The notes under the pieces: generated by a model
What the model saw: only the letters and a program-made list of their open reading frames with translations
What the model was told of the DNA's origin: nothing
Database searches by the model: none
Part shown: piece after piece, positions 51,992 through 62,252 of the stretch
Position numbering within the stretch: position 1 is the stretch's first letter
How the letters are laid out: each line of letters starts with the position of its first letter
Made by a program: the position numbers and the translations under genes
Assembly (NCBI GenBank): GCA_965262455.1
Contig: CBDHFH010000008.1
Location: 1,178,001 to 1,242,000, forward strand
DNA from: UBA1858 sp965262455
Lineage (GTDB): Bacteria; Pseudomonadota; Gammaproteobacteria; UBA4575
Reading direction: 5' to 3'
DNA length: 64,000 nucleotides

Positions 51992-53254
51992 TTAGGATTC
52001 GCTTGCCAATACTTCAGAGACGGTGAATATAGAGCCAAACACTAATATACGATCCCCTTCAGACGCATTCATCTGCGCCTGAGAATAAGCACTTTCGACA
52101 GAATCAAATTTAACCACATGGGTATTCGAGTTTTGCTTCATAAGTGACTGTTCTACCTCATCAACTTGCATGCGACGTGGTGAGTTGACATGCGCAATAT
52201 ACCATTCATCAATATGGCCATGCAGTAAGGAGACAATGCCGTCGACATCTTTATCATTCAGCACGGCGAATACTGCAATGGTTTTTTCAGGCTTCGGTAA
52301 CGCACTTAAGTTCTCAGATAATATTTTCGCGCTGTCGTAATTATGCGCAACATCCAGAATGATTTCACAATCTTTTACTATCCGTTGGAAGCGCCCTTCA
52401 AGAGTGACTTCTCTTAATCCGGTCTCAATCGCATCACGATGAAACGGTAATTTGTCTTTAATACAGTGTAACCCCATCATTACACTTGCCGCATTTCTTA
52501 TTTGTACTGCGCCCGACAAGTTAGGCAAGGGCAATCCATGCAGCTCATAGTCCTGAGTCACAAACGACCAAGAGGATTTAGCCACTTGATAATGAAAATC
52601 CTGGTTTATCTGGTATAACTTTGCACCTGCTTTGTCAGCACTTTCTTGTATGGAACTTGGTGGTTCTATATCACCACAGATGGCTGGCTTGTTGTCACGA
52701 AAAATACCTGCTTTTTCGTATCCTATTAATTCACGCGTATCACCTAGCCACTCGGTGTGATCCAATCCGATACTTGTGACAAAGGCCAAGTCATTATCAA
52801 TGATATTTGTCGCATCTAAACGCCCGCCAAGACCAACTTCTAATACGGCTACGTCAACATTATTATTATGAAAAATATCTAGGGCCGTTAGTGTCGCAAA
52901 CTCAAAAAAACTTAAGCTGATATCTTCCCTTGCTTGATTGATTTTTTCAAATGAAACACACAATTGCTCGTCGTTGACACATCTTAAGCCAATGCGGATG
53001 CGTTCGTTATAGTGAATAATATGAGGGGATGTATAAGTACCAACTTTGTAGCCTGCATGATGCAAGATGGTACTTAGCATGGCGACTGCAGAACCTTTGC
53101 CATTCGTCCCTGCGACAGTAATTACCTGGAACGGGCAATTTAATAACTCTAAACGTGATGCTACCCGAGAAATTCTATCCAACCCCAATTCTATTTCACG
53201 CGCATGCAGGGTGGTTTGCCATGCGAGCCAATCATCAAGCGTTTTATATTTCAT
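51992..53254 (-). CDS. folC: Folylpolyglutamate / dihydrofolate synthase
   Basis: The Mur-ligase-type enzyme has VAGTNGKGSAVAMLSTIL (P-loop), TYTSPHIIHYNERIRI, LEVGLGGRLDATNII, and DVAHNYDSA in the C-terminal domain. It adds glutamate to dihydropteroate and folates. The start chosen is ATG 53254 (protein begins MKYKTLDDWLAW, matching the usual family N-terminus, 420 aa); a TTG at 53272 would add six unsupported residues. Confidence 0.95.
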   Translation of the reverse strand: MKYKTLDDWLAWQTTLHAREIELGLDRISRVASRLELLNCPFQVITVAGTNGKGSAVAMLSTILHHAGYKVGTYTSPHIIHYNERIRIGLRCVNDEQLCVSFEKINQAREDISLSFFEFATLTALDIFHNNNVDVAVLEVGLGGRLDATNIIDNDLAFVTSIGLDHTEWLGDTRELIGYEKAGIFRDNKPAICGDIEPPSSIQESADKAGAKLYQINQDFHYQVAKSSWSFVTQDYELHGLPLPNLSGAVQIRNAASVMMGLHCIKDKLPFHRDAIETGLREVTLEGRFQRIVKDCEIILDVAHNYDSAKILSENLSALPKPEKTIAVFAVLNDKDVDGIVSLLHGHIDEWYIAHVNSPRRMQVDEVEQSLMKQNSNTHVVKFDSVESAYSQAQMNASEGDRILVFGSIFTVSEVLASES

Positions 53255-53309
53255 TTGTGAGCTGATAAGCAACGAATACAGGAGTTATGCAGTTACTTGC
53301 TAATAAAAT

Positions 53310-54167
53310 CTAAACCACGCGATCAGTTAAAATACGCAATACATTATGAATACGGTCGCGCAGCTCTTTTCTCTCGACAATCATGTCGATTGCGCCATGC
53401 TCTAGCAAGAACTCACTTCTTTGAAATCCTTCTGGCAGGGTCTCACGTACAGTTTGCTGGATGACGCGTGGGCCAGCGAAGCCAATCAAGGCATTCGGTT
53501 CAGCAATGTGTACATCACCAAGCATGGCGAAACTGGCCGATACACCCCCCATGGTTGGGTCGGTTAACACAGATATGAAAGGTAACTTCTGTTCTGATAA
53601 TTTTGTCAATGCAGCACTTGTTTTTGCCATTTGCATTAATGACATTAACGCCTCCTGCATGCGTGCACCGCCACTTGTTGAAAAACAAACAAAAGGAATA
53701 CTCTCGGCAATACTCTTTTTTACACCCAAGAGAAAACGTTCACCAACAACAGATCCCATAGAGCCGCCCATAAAATTAAACTCAAATGCTGCCACTACTA
53801 CTGGCATACCTTTGAGCTTACCTTGCGCAACAATTAACGCGTCTTTTTCACCTGTTGTCTTGCTAGCAACTGATAAACGATCTTTATATTTTTTTGAATC
53901 CTTGAATTTCAAGAAATCCTTGGGTTCTAGATCTTCACCAATTTCAATCTGCTCACCATCATCAAGAAAGTACTTTACGCGACTACGCGCACTAATTCTT
54001 AAATGATGATTACACTTAGGACATACTTGTAAATTTCGTTCTAATTCTGCGCCATACAATACTGCGCTGCATTGCGGACATTTATCCCATAGCCCTTCAG
54101 GAACTTTTCGCTTGGTCGTACTTTCGGTACGAATATGCGAAGGCATCAGTTTCTCTAACCAGCTCAT
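53310..54167 (-). CDS. accD: Acetyl-CoA carboxylase carboxyltransferase beta subunit
   Basis: The 285-residue subunit has the zinc finger Cys30, 33, 49 and 52 (KCPQC, VCPKC) and the carboxyltransferase core (GGSMGSVVGERF, STSGGARMQEALMSLMQMAKTSAAL, DPTMGGVSASFAMLGDV, GFAGPRVIQQTVRE). With AccA it moves CO2 from biotin to acetyl-CoA to give malonyl-CoA, the substrate chain that FabI later reduces. It lies between trpA and folC, the conserved order. Confidence 0.97.
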   Translation of the reverse strand: MSWLEKLMPSHIRTESTTKRKVPEGLWDKCPQCSAVLYGAELERNLQVCPKCNHHLRISARSRVKYFLDDGEQIEIGEDLEPKDFLKFKDSKKYKDRLSVASKTTGEKDALIVAQGKLKGMPVVVAAFEFNFMGGSMGSVVGERFLLGVKKSIAESIPFVCFSTSGGARMQEALMSLMQMAKTSAALTKLSEQKLPFISVLTDPTMGGVSASFAMLGDVHIAEPNALIGFAGPRVIQQTVRETLPEGFQRSEFLLEHGAIDMIVERKELRDRIHNVLRILTDRVV

Positions 54168-54190
54168 ATTGTATTTTTATTGGGAGATTA

Positions 54191-55015
54191 TTAGGCAATA
54201 TTTTGTATTGAAGCGCTATTATCCAATGCATTCTTAATATCACGCAATAGCATTTTTACTTTAGACAAGCCATTAGTCATATCTTCGCCATACTCAGCGA
54301 TGATGGATACGATAGCACTACCTACGACAACGGCATCTGCATACCCGGCGACTAATCTTGCTGTTTCAGCATCTTTGATTCCAAACCCAACCGCAACAGG
54401 TAACTCAGTATGTTGATTTATTTCAGCGACTTTATGCGCAACACTATTCACGTCTAAGCGACTAGCGCCAGTAATGCCTTTAAACGATACATAGTATAAA
54501 AATCCGGAAGCAAGCCCAGTAATCATTTTTATACGTTGTTCACGAGTTGTTGGTGCAAGCAAATAAATAGTATCAATATCTTGCGATTGATAAATCTGTG
54601 CAACTTGCTGACTTTCTTCAGGCGGCAGGTCTACTGTGATAACTCCATCTACTAGACTGCTCACAGTTGTCGCAAATTTCTCTACACCATAAATTTCTAT
54701 TGGATTCTGATAACCCATCAGCACCACAGGAGTATCAGCATTTTGTGTTCTAAATGTTTTTACAATTTCGATTACATCATTTAATGATGTGTCATGCTTC
54801 AAGGCACGCTCACATGCCAGCTGAATCACGGGGCCATCTGCCATTGGGTCTGAGAATGGCACACCCAGTTCGATGATGTCCGTGCCCGCCTCTACCAAGG
54901 CATGCATAATAGCCACGGTTTCTGTGGGATGAGGATCACCAGCGGTTACATAGCTAATTAATGCTTTTTGATTATTCGCTTTTAGGTCTGCAAAGCATTG
55001 TTTAATTCGACTCAC
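54191..55015 (-). CDS. trpA: Tryptophan synthase alpha subunit
   Basis: The 274-residue TIM barrel has catalytic Glu49 and Asp60 (IIELGVPFSDPMADGPVIQ) and phosphate-binding GFGIKDAE and ADAVVVGSAIV. It cleaves indole-3-glycerol phosphate and hands indole to TrpB. The start is GTG, overlapping the trpB stop as GTGA, for coupled translation. Confidence 0.97.
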   Translation of the reverse strand: MSRIKQCFADLKANNQKALISYVTAGDPHPTETVAIMHALVEAGTDIIELGVPFSDPMADGPVIQLACERALKHDTSLNDVIEIVKTFRTQNADTPVVLMGYQNPIEIYGVEKFATTVSSLVDGVITVDLPPEESQQVAQIYQSQDIDTIYLLAPTTREQRIKMITGLASGFLYYVSFKGITGASRLDVNSVAHKVAEINQHTELPVAVGFGIKDAETARLVAGYADAVVVGSAIVSIIAEYGEDMTNGLSKVKMLLRDIKNALDNSASIQNIA

Positions 55016-56232
55016 AACTCAATCCCTTCAATACGTGCGACAGTATTAATGTCTTTATCACCACGCCCAGATAAATTTACAATAATAGTTTGATTCTGGC
55101 TCATCGATTTTGCTAGCTTTTTGCAATATGCCATGGCATGGCTGCTTTCAAGTGCAGGGATGATGCCTTCCACCCGTGTTAACTCATGGAATGCTGCAAG
55201 CGCTTCTTCATCTGTCACGGTGACATAGTCCACACTGCCAACATCTTTTAACCATGCATGCTCAGGACCAACACCTGGGTAATCAAGCCCGGCAGAAATC
55301 GAATGTGTCTCTATAATTTGACCATTATTATCTTCCATTAAATAAGTTCGATTTCCATGTAGTACGCCAGGACTACCTGCATTCAATGGAGCGGAGTGCC
55401 GGCCTGTCTGAAGGCCATCCCCTCCCGCTTCAACGCCATATTTTTTCACCTCAGTATCAGGTAAAAACGGATGAAACAATCCAATCGCATTTGAACCACC
55501 ACCAACACAAGCAACTAATGCATCAGGCAGCTTACCTGTTTGTTCAAGACTTTGCTGACGCGCCTCACGCCCGATAACGGTCTGAAAATCTCTCACTAAT
55601 AATGGATAAGGGTGCGGACCTGCGACTGTGCCTATAATATAAAATGTATTGTCTACATTAGTCACCCAGTCGCGCAATGCTTCATTCAAAGCATCTTTAA
55701 GTGTACGTGAACCAGACGTGACTGGCACAACCGTGGCGCCGAGTAAACGCATACGATACACATTTGGTGCCTGTCTCTGTATGTCATCTGCGCCCATATA
55801 GACTACGCATTCCAAGCCTAAGCGTGCTGCAATCGTGGCACTGGCAACGCCATGTTGTCCGGCACCGGTTTCTGCAATGATGCGTGTTTTACCCATGCGC
55901 TTAGCCAGTAATGCTTGGCCAATGGTATTATTAATTTTGTGCGCTCCGGTATGATTAAGATCCTCGCGCTTCAGATAAACTTGCGCGCCACCCCACTGTT
56001 GCGTTAAGCGCTGCGCAAAATACAGAGGACTTGGACGCCCTACGTAGTGCGCCAGATCTTCATCAAATTCTTTTTGAAATGCCACATCGTCTCGGCAAGC
56101 CATATACGCCGATTCGAGTTCTTCTAATGGGGTCATAAGGGTTTCAGCAACAAAGCGACCGCCATACATGCCAAAGTGACCCTGCTCATCAGGCATTGTT
56201 ATCTGTGGTTGCTGTTTCAAATTAGCATTCAT
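55012..56232 (-). CDS. trpB: Tryptophan synthase beta subunit
   Basis: The 406-residue PLP enzyme has Lys99 in LNHTGAHKINNTIGQA, ETGAGQHGVA, the phosphate loop CVGGGSNAIG and the C-terminal SGRGDKD. It condenses indole with serine. N-terminal GHFGMYGGRFVAETLMTPLEEL is diagnostic. The start overlaps trpF by 11 bases and the stop overlaps trpA by 4. Confidence 0.98.
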   Translation of the reverse strand: MNANLKQQPQITMPDEQGHFGMYGGRFVAETLMTPLEELESAYMACRDDVAFQKEFDEDLAHYVGRPSPLYFAQRLTQQWGGAQVYLKREDLNHTGAHKINNTIGQALLAKRMGKTRIIAETGAGQHGVASATIAARLGLECVVYMGADDIQRQAPNVYRMRLLGATVVPVTSGSRTLKDALNEALRDWVTNVDNTFYIIGTVAGPHPYPLLVRDFQTVIGREARQQSLEQTGKLPDALVACVGGGSNAIGLFHPFLPDTEVKKYGVEAGGDGLQTGRHSAPLNAGSPGVLHGNRTYLMEDNNGQIIETHSISAGLDYPGVGPEHAWLKDVGSVDYVTVTDEEALAAFHELTRVEGIIPALESSHAMAYCKKLAKSMSQNQTIIVNLSGRGDKDINTVARIEGIEL

Positions 56233-56866
56233 TCGCTATTCTCACTGACTTAACAAAGTCTTTCATTTTATTAATATCTTTTTTGCCTTTAGAAATTTCT
56301 ATACCACTGCTGACATCTACTGCATACGGATTTATTTGTTTTATCGCCGCACCGACATTGCTTGCATTTAAGCCCCCTGCAAGAATCATTGGCTGCTCAA
56401 ACTCAGGCACTCTACTCCAGTCAAATGTCTTTCCTGACCCACCAGGCTCACCAAGTTCGTTACTGTCTAACAATATGGCCGCCGCTGAAGGATAGGCAAG
56501 TTTTGCTCTAACTGCACCTGTTCCCTCATCAGACAGGCTGCCCATGGCAATACTTTTCAAGTAAGGCATGCCAAATGATAGACAAAATTGTTCTGATTCT
56601 GTGCCATGAAATTGAAGCATGTCCAGTGATACATTACTGATTATGTCATTGATTGTACTCGCATCTTGATCCATGAATAACCCTATTCGCGTCACAAGTG
56701 GGCCGCACTGGTTAATTAGCGTACACGCTTGTTGTACATTCACTGCACGTGGACTTTGTGCCGCGAACACTAAGCCAACCGCATCCACACCCAAATTGAC
56801 CGCTTGAAACATATCTTCTTCACGTGTGATACCACAAAATTTGATACGGGTTCTATGTATATTCAC
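56222..56866 (-). CDS. trpF: Phosphoribosylanthranilate isomerase
   Basis: The 214-residue TIM barrel shows RIKFCGITREEDM (Cys general base near residue 11), LGVDAVGLVFAAQSPR, LQFHGTESEQFC and ILAGGLNASNV plus VDVSSGIE. It isomerises PRA to CdRP. It is a single-domain TrpF, not fused to TrpC as in enterics. The start is GTG, 30 bases after truA. trpF-trpB-trpA form one unit without trpE, D or C, as in pseudomonads. Confidence 0.96.
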   Translation of the reverse strand: MNIHRTRIKFCGITREEDMFQAVNLGVDAVGLVFAAQSPRAVNVQQACTLINQCGPLVTRIGLFMDQDASTINDIISNVSLDMLQFHGTESEQFCLSFGMPYLKSIAMGSLSDEGTGAVRAKLAYPSAAAILLDSNELGEPGGSGKTFDWSRVPEFEQPMILAGGLNASNVGAAIKQINPYAVDVSSGIEISKGKKDINKMKDFVKSVRIANEC

Positions 56867-56896
56867 TTAAATATATTCGCTTAATTTTAGCTTCAT

Positions 56897-57646
56897 TTAG
56901 ATTTGAAATCTGGCATCGTATTCCACGGATATAAAGTATAACCCTTGCGCTGCTGCCGTGACGCCAGCACATGCGCGGTCTTTTTTCATTAGCACCTGTT
57001 GTGACCATTGTGTGGCGTGCTCCCCTTTACCAATGCTGATAAGCACACCGGAAAGATTGCGTACCATATGATGCAGGAATCCATTCGCAGTGACATCAAT
57101 TATTACTAAACAACCTTCACGCGTAATTTCAAGCCGGGTAATGGTTCTGACCGGATTCTTTGCCTGACAGGCCAGTGCTCGATAACTAGTGAAATCATGC
57201 TCACCAGTCAGATAATTAGCGGCTTGTTGCATACGCGTTTCATCTAACGCTAATCTCTCCCAACACGCGCGTTTATGCAGTAATGCCGGCCTCACCGCTG
57301 CGTTATAGATGACATATCGATAAGATCGTGCACGCGCAGAAAAGCGCGCATGAAAATCATCGGGCATGAGCAGAATATTTTTGAATACAATACTGGGTGG
57401 GAGATTTGCATTAATACCCAATAGCCAGGAACGCAAGCTGCGCTCAGCATTGGTTTCGAAATGGATAACTTGTGCCAGCGCATGGACTCCAGTGTCGGTC
57501 CTGCCAGCGCAGATTGTTCCGACTTCGTGATCGGCCACTTGACTGATTGCAGATTCCACAGCTTGTTGCACAGTTGGTGCATGAGACTGTCGCTGCCAAC
57601 CGCAAAAGTCACTACCGTCGTATTCAACAATACCTGCAAATTTCAT
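56897..57646 (-). CDS. truA: tRNA pseudouridine synthase A
   Basis: The 249-residue enzyme makes pseudouridine 38-40 in tRNA anticodon arms. Asp51 in CAGRTDTGVHALAQVI is catalytic; YDGSDFCGWQRQ, ARSYRYVIYN and VTANGFLHHMVRNLSG are family blocks. A terminator separates it from fimV. Usual length. Confidence 0.97.
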   Translation of the reverse strand: MKFAGIVEYDGSDFCGWQRQSHAPTVQQAVESAISQVADHEVGTICAGRTDTGVHALAQVIHFETNAERSLRSWLLGINANLPPSIVFKNILLMPDDFHARFSARARSYRYVIYNAAVRPALLHKRACWERLALDETRMQQAANYLTGEHDFTSYRALACQAKNPVRTITRLEITREGCLVIIDVTANGFLHHMVRNLSGVLISIGKGEHATQWSQQVLMKKDRACAGVTAAAQGLYFISVEYDARFQI

Positions 57647-57675
57647 TGTACTAAAAAAAATTACTCGCCCAAACT

Positions 57676-57709
57676 AACAAAGCCCCAGTGTAATCACTGA
57701 GGCTTTGTT
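57676..57709 (-). terminator. Terminator after fimV
   Basis: Fifteen-base arms with one mismatch (AACAAAGCC... / ...GGCTTTGTT) and a 4-base loop, 26 bases beyond the fimV stop; T-rich on leaving. It separates fimV from the truA-trpFBA-accD unit. Confidence 0.8.
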
Positions 57710-57734
57710 ATAAAAATAAAAGGCTGTATATAGA

Positions 57735-60700
57735 CTAACTGAGTTTATCTAGCAAGTCTTTTGCTTCTTGAATTTGCGTCTGATCGCCCTGTTCCATAAC
57801 TTCAGTGAGAGTTTCTTTGGCCGCATCTTCATCACCCATATCAACGAATGCTTTGGCCAAATCAAGCTTGGTGCCTACCTCTTCAATGACTGACGGTGTT
57901 TCAAGTTCATAGTCATCACCAAACTCGCCTAGATCAGTCATAGTGGAATCAATGTCTCCCACATCACCCGCATCAAATTGCTCAGTAACATCATCTGACA
58001 ACATGTCTTTTTCGAAGGTGCCTGTCTCACTCGCAGCCAAATTGTCATCGAGATCATCAACATCTAAATCTCTTCGACCGATCTCTGACGTTTCGAGGGT
58101 TGGCAATGAGTCTTCATCCATACTTTCTGGATCTATGTCATCACTATCAAAGCTAAGTGTCTCTAATTCTGCTGTGAGATTTTCCTGTACCTGCTCCAGG
58201 CTGACAGTATCTTCACCCGCATTATCATCATCAGTTACGCCATGAGTTGCGAATGCTTTTGCCTCTGGACTATCAGGGTCAAATAAAGAACTATCAAACA
58301 TAGCAGTCTCTGATCCATCTGCATCCAGCATCTCATCTAAGTCGTTATCGATCTTGATTCCTTCCGTTGGCGCCTCAGAAGAATCATTTTCATCTAGGTC
58401 GATTGCGTCTTCTAAATCAATACTTGACGACAAAGACTCATCAAGCATCTCTGTCTTACTGTCATGGCTGACATCTGCATTGAGTTCACTTTCTAATTCA
58501 TCTTGATCAAAATCCAAGAATACTTCTGTTGCATCGCTATCGGATGCTTCCTCTGAATCATTTAATTCAGGCTCTTCTGAGTCGAGATCGAATGCTTGTG
58601 TCGCATCATCCAGTGTATCGAGATCTAGGCTTGACTCCAAGATTGCTGTTGATGACTCTTCTAGTACGTCTTCATCTAGCAGATCTTCATCGAGTAAATC
58701 ATCACTGTCATGTTCCATGCCATCAGCTGAGAGGTCATCTTTAACGATATTCTCATTAGCTGGATTTTCTAGCGCTTCTGTATCAATAGAATCACTATCA
58801 CCAGCATTACTCTGATCTAGATTGCTCAGTGCACTATCATCATCGAAAGCAAAGTCTAGCGAGTTATCATCAGAGATATCTTCGCTATCAAAATCTTCTA
58901 GTTCCTCTGATTCTGCAGCCACTTCAAAATCATCCATCGACTCCATTGATTCACTATTACCATCTTGTACAGCCACCGCGTCCGAATCACTAAACAAAGC
59001 ATGCGCTGGTGCTAACGCAGCACCCATCGCCACTATTTTCGACCAGTCAGGAGATTGTTTATCAAAGTTTGGTGCAATTGATTCAACATGATGAATAAAT
59101 TCATTTGACTTTTTATCGCCGTGATAAATTTCAGCAAGTTTGAGTTGATAGCTTACATTACTAGGATCTTTGAGCAGACCTTCTTTGAGCAATTCTTCTG
59201 CTTGCTGGTATAAACCATATGAAATATATACATCTGCTTCAGCTAGGATATCGTCGCCCTCCGCATCACTAGTATCAGAGCGTGGTTCATCTATGCTTTC
59301 ATTAATATCTTGGTCGACTACTTCTAACTCATCTAACGCCTCGTCAACGCTGTCAGGTGATGCAACCACTGTATCATCCAGATTTTCATCAACGGATGGC
59401 TCATCAGCAAATGCAGGTAATCCACTTGCTGCAACTTCACTTGCTTCATCGTTTGCCTTGCGACGTTTAATACCTAGCCAGGCAAGTAGCAATGCTAGAA
59501 TGCCACCACCCGCATAGAGTAAATTTTTACTTTGCTCCTGGAGCATGCCCATGACTTTATCAATCATTGACACCTGCACAGTTTCTGTTACCGGAGCTTC
59601 AACTAAAGCAGGTTTAGATACTTCCTCAACGACTTGTGCTTGTTCTCCCAAGCTTTCCGTCGCACTCTGAACTGTGCCTTGTTCCGCTGTTAAAAACTCT
59701 TCAGGAATAGGGCCTGAGAAATCAGGCAATGGTTCAACAGTGGCAGGTTTGATTGCTTGTTCAGTTTGTGCTGTGATTTGTTCACCAACTTCAGCGACAG
59801 CATCTTCAACCTCTGTGAGAGTTTCACTCACTTCTTCCATTGCTTCTTCAACCGCATTTGTTTGGTCACCTGCGGCAACCTCGCTAGCTCCGTCCGTAGT
59901 CAGACTATTTTGCAACTGAGCTAATTGTTCATTCTGCAAACTGATAATGTCTTCTTGCTTTTTAATCATTGATTCAAGAGACTCGATACGATCTTTTAGC
60001 TCGGCATTCTCTTGACCTTTCGATTCTGAACTTTCTTTAAGCAAGTTCACTTGTTTGCGTAATTCATTAAGAGTGGCTTTTGCATCATCACCGCTTTTTC
60101 CATCAACTGCTTCACCTTCTCCAAGAATAGAAAGCTTAGAACTGGAATCTTGCTCTGGTGCTTCGACATCTGCTGCGGGTACGTCTTGAGTCCCACCCAC
60201 ATCGCCCGCGTCAACATTAACTGAACTTGAAGGTGAAGGTTGTGTCCCTTGTTTCCATACTTGCCATTGACGTTTTACTTCGGCAAGCGCGTCTTTTGCA
60301 GAGACATTAGCAAGGTTATCGGCAGGAATTCTTAGGATTACGCCTGATTTAAGGTTATTTATGTTGTCTGCAGAAAAACTGCCCGGATTCGCTGACTGAA
60401 TAGCCAACATCATTTGATTTACAGTGACGCCATTCTCACGCGCATAGGGAGCTGCAATACTCCATAGCGTATCTCCACGTTTAACTGTACGCGTGCCAGG
60501 TGGCTGTTGGGGTTTTGTTTTTTTTAAAGTAACTGGTTTTGAGACAGTACTGGGTACTGTTGCTTGTTTCGGTCGTACAGTTGGTGCAGGTGTTTTAGGT
60601 GCAGGTGCACTAACGACGTTACTTGAATCAGGTGCAGACTTTTTTGGCGCTTGAGTGGCCACGGTAGGTGCTTGTATTGATGCTTTAGCTTTATCACCAA

Positions 60701-61097
60701 ATACAGGCGGATCTAATAATACTGTAAATTCTCTTAACAACTTTCCTTTCGCCCAACGCACATCTATTAAGAAAGTCAGAAACGGCTCACGTATGGCATC
60801 AGTTGATGTCACTCGGATAACAGGTTTGCCTCGAGATAACATAGGTGTGAATTTTAATCGTGTAAGTATGTAAGGACGCGGTACACCAACGCGCTCAAAC
60901 ATTTGTTGACTTGCCAGTTCTACGAATACTTCATCTATTTGATCCGCTTTAAATCCGACAAGCTCAATCTCAGCATCCATTGGTTGATTAAGAGCTGAGT
61001 TAATTTGAATATCACCTAACCCAAAGGCGAATAAATGTCCGGGGCTACTGATAAGCATGGCGGCGATAAATATCATTGCCACGATCTTCTTATGCAT
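57735..61097 (-). CDS. fimV: FimV polar hub protein
   Basis: The 1120-residue protein has a signal peptide (from MHKKIVAMIFIAAM), the FimV N-terminal domain, LysM at about 202-258 (TVKRGDTLWSIAAPYARENG), a coiled coil at about 340-400, one membrane helix at about 527-544 and a very acidic Asp/Glu/Ser cytoplasmic part. The C-terminal TPR-like end is KLDLAKAFVDMGDEDAAKETLTEVMEQG. FimV organises type IV pili and cell poles. The start is ATG 61097 because GGGGGAA lies eight bases upstream; an earlier start at 61133 would put twelve residues before the signal peptide. Frequent Asp/Ser codons produce long serine-rich shadow frames on the other strand. Confidence 0.95.
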   Translation of the reverse strand: MHKKIVAMIFIAAMLISSPGHLFAFGLGDIQINSALNQPMDAEIELVGFKADQIDEVFVELASQQMFERVGVPRPYILTRLKFTPMLSRGKPVIRVTSTDAIREPFLTFLIDVRWAKGKLLREFTVLLDPPVFGDKAKASIQAPTVATQAPKKSAPDSSNVVSAPAPKTPAPTVRPKQATVPSTVSKPVTLKKTKPQQPPGTRTVKRGDTLWSIAAPYARENGVTVNQMMLAIQSANPGSFSADNINNLKSGVILRIPADNLANVSAKDALAEVKRQWQVWKQGTQPSPSSSVNVDAGDVGGTQDVPAADVEAPEQDSSSKLSILGEGEAVDGKSGDDAKATLNELRKQVNLLKESSESKGQENAELKDRIESLESMIKKQEDIISLQNEQLAQLQNSLTTDGASEVAAGDQTNAVEEAMEEVSETLTEVEDAVAEVGEQITAQTEQAIKPATVEPLPDFSGPIPEEFLTAEQGTVQSATESLGEQAQVVEEVSKPALVEAPVTETVQVSMIDKVMGMLQEQSKNLLYAGGGILALLLAWLGIKRRKANDEASEVAASGLPAFADEPSVDENLDDTVVASPDSVDEALDELEVVDQDINESIDEPRSDTSDAEGDDILAEADVYISYGLYQQAEELLKEGLLKDPSNVSYQLKLAEIYHGDKKSNEFIHHVESIAPNFDKQSPDWSKIVAMGAALAPAHALFSDSDAVAVQDGNSESMESMDDFEVAAESEELEDFDSEDISDDNSLDFAFDDDSALSNLDQSNAGDSDSIDTEALENPANENIVKDDLSADGMEHDSDDLLDEDLLDEDVLEESSTAILESSLDLDTLDDATQAFDLDSEEPELNDSEEASDSDATEVFLDFDQDELESELNADVSHDSKTEMLDESLSSSIDLEDAIDLDENDSSEAPTEGIKIDNDLDEMLDADGSETAMFDSSLFDPDSPEAKAFATHGVTDDDNAGEDTVSLEQVQENLTAELETLSFDSDDIDPESMDEDSLPTLETSEIGRRDLDVDDLDDNLAASETGTFEKDMLSDDVTEQFDAGDVGDIDSTMTDLGEFGDDYELETPSVIEEVGTKLDLAKAFVDMGDEDAAKETLTEVMEQGDQTQIQEAKDLLDKLS

Positions 61098-61202
61098 TCT
61101 TGTTTCCCCCATGATTAATTTTTGTATATTCACTGGTTAATTATCAAGCTATATAGAGATTCTACTTTAAGTTAAATGGATAACTCACTTCGATAATATA
61201 AA

Positions 61203-62225
61203 TTATATATGATTTTCGATCAAAAATTCTGCGATCTGAATGCTATTTAAAGCCGCACCTTTTCTTACATTATCGCTGACTACCCACATGTTAAGTCCTT
61301 TAGGATGGGAGATATCTTCTCGGATGCGGCCTACAAACACTGGGTCTGTTCCATCCGCCTCGGTTGCAGCTGTGGGATAACCTCCATCTTTTCTGTCATC
61401 CATTACTACTACCCCGGGTGCACTCGCTAACAACTCACGAGCTTGCTGTGCGCTCAGCGCCTGTTTCAACTCCAGATGCACTGCCTCAGAGTGACCGTAA
61501 ACGACAGGAATTCTCACTGCTGTAGGGTTCACGCGGATACTGTCGTCACCCATGATTTTATGGGTCTCCCATACCATTTTCATTTCTTCCTTGGTGTATC
61601 CGTTATCCTGGAATATATCTATATGTGGCAGTGCGTTAAAAGCAATTTGTTTCGGATAAACGCTACAATTCAGCGGCTCACCCGCTATAAAAGCGCGTGT
61701 TTGTTGATCTAGTTCATTAATCGCATCTTTTCCTGTGCCAGACACTGCCTGATAGGTAGCAACGTTAATTCTGTCAATTCCGACGGCATCATGAATGGGT
61801 TTCAGAGCAACCAACATTTGAATAGTCGAACAATTAGGATTAGCAATTATGCCATGGTTTTTATACTCGGCAATGGCATGCGGATTCACCTCAGGAACCA
61901 CGAGTGGCACATCCTCTTCATAGCGAAAACGCGAGGTATTATCAATCACCACACAGCCTTGCTCAGCAGCTTTTGGCGCATAAATATCCGACACTGACGC
62001 GCCCGGTGAAAATAAGCCGATATCGGTTTTAGAAAAATCAAATGTTGCCAGATCCTGAGCCTCTAAACAGCGGTCGCCAAAAGGCACCGGCTTGCCCACA
62101 GAGCGCTCACTGGCAAGTGCGTATACATTTCCCACTGGGAATTTACGTTGCGCCAAAATCGATAACATGACTTCGCCAACAGCGCCTGTTGCGCCCACTA
62201 CTGCGACATCATATTTTTTACTCAT
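61203..62225 (-). CDS. asd: Aspartate-semialdehyde dehydrogenase
   Basis: The 340-residue enzyme reduces aspartyl phosphate to the semialdehyde for lysine, methionine, threonine and diaminopimelate. VAVVGATGAVGEVML binds NADP, Cys132 (NPNCSTIQM) is the nucleophile, and PKQIAFNALPHID plus ETHKI follow. This is the Pseudomonas/Gram-positive-like short type rather than the long enteric type. It lies between leuB and fimV, the conserved order. Confidence 0.97.
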   Translation of the reverse strand: MSKKYDVAVVGATGAVGEVMLSILAQRKFPVGNVYALASERSVGKPVPFGDRCLEAQDLATFDFSKTDIGLFSPGASVSDIYAPKAAEQGCVVIDNTSRFRYEEDVPLVVPEVNPHAIAEYKNHGIIANPNCSTIQMLVALKPIHDAVGIDRINVATYQAVSGTGKDAINELDQQTRAFIAGEPLNCSVYPKQIAFNALPHIDIFQDNGYTKEEMKMVWETHKIMGDDSIRVNPTAVRIPVVYGHSEAVHLELKQALSAQQARELLASAPGVVVMDDRKDGGYPTAATEADGTDPVFVGRIREDISHPKGLNMWVVSDNVRKGAALNSIQIAEFLIENHI

Positions 62226-62252
62226 TCGTTATTCCTTTAGCTATTTTTAGAC

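Noticed and set aside
57943..59919. Long serine-rich rightward frames opposite fimV
   Set aside because: They are the complement of Asp/Glu/Ser-rich FimV codons and have no family match.
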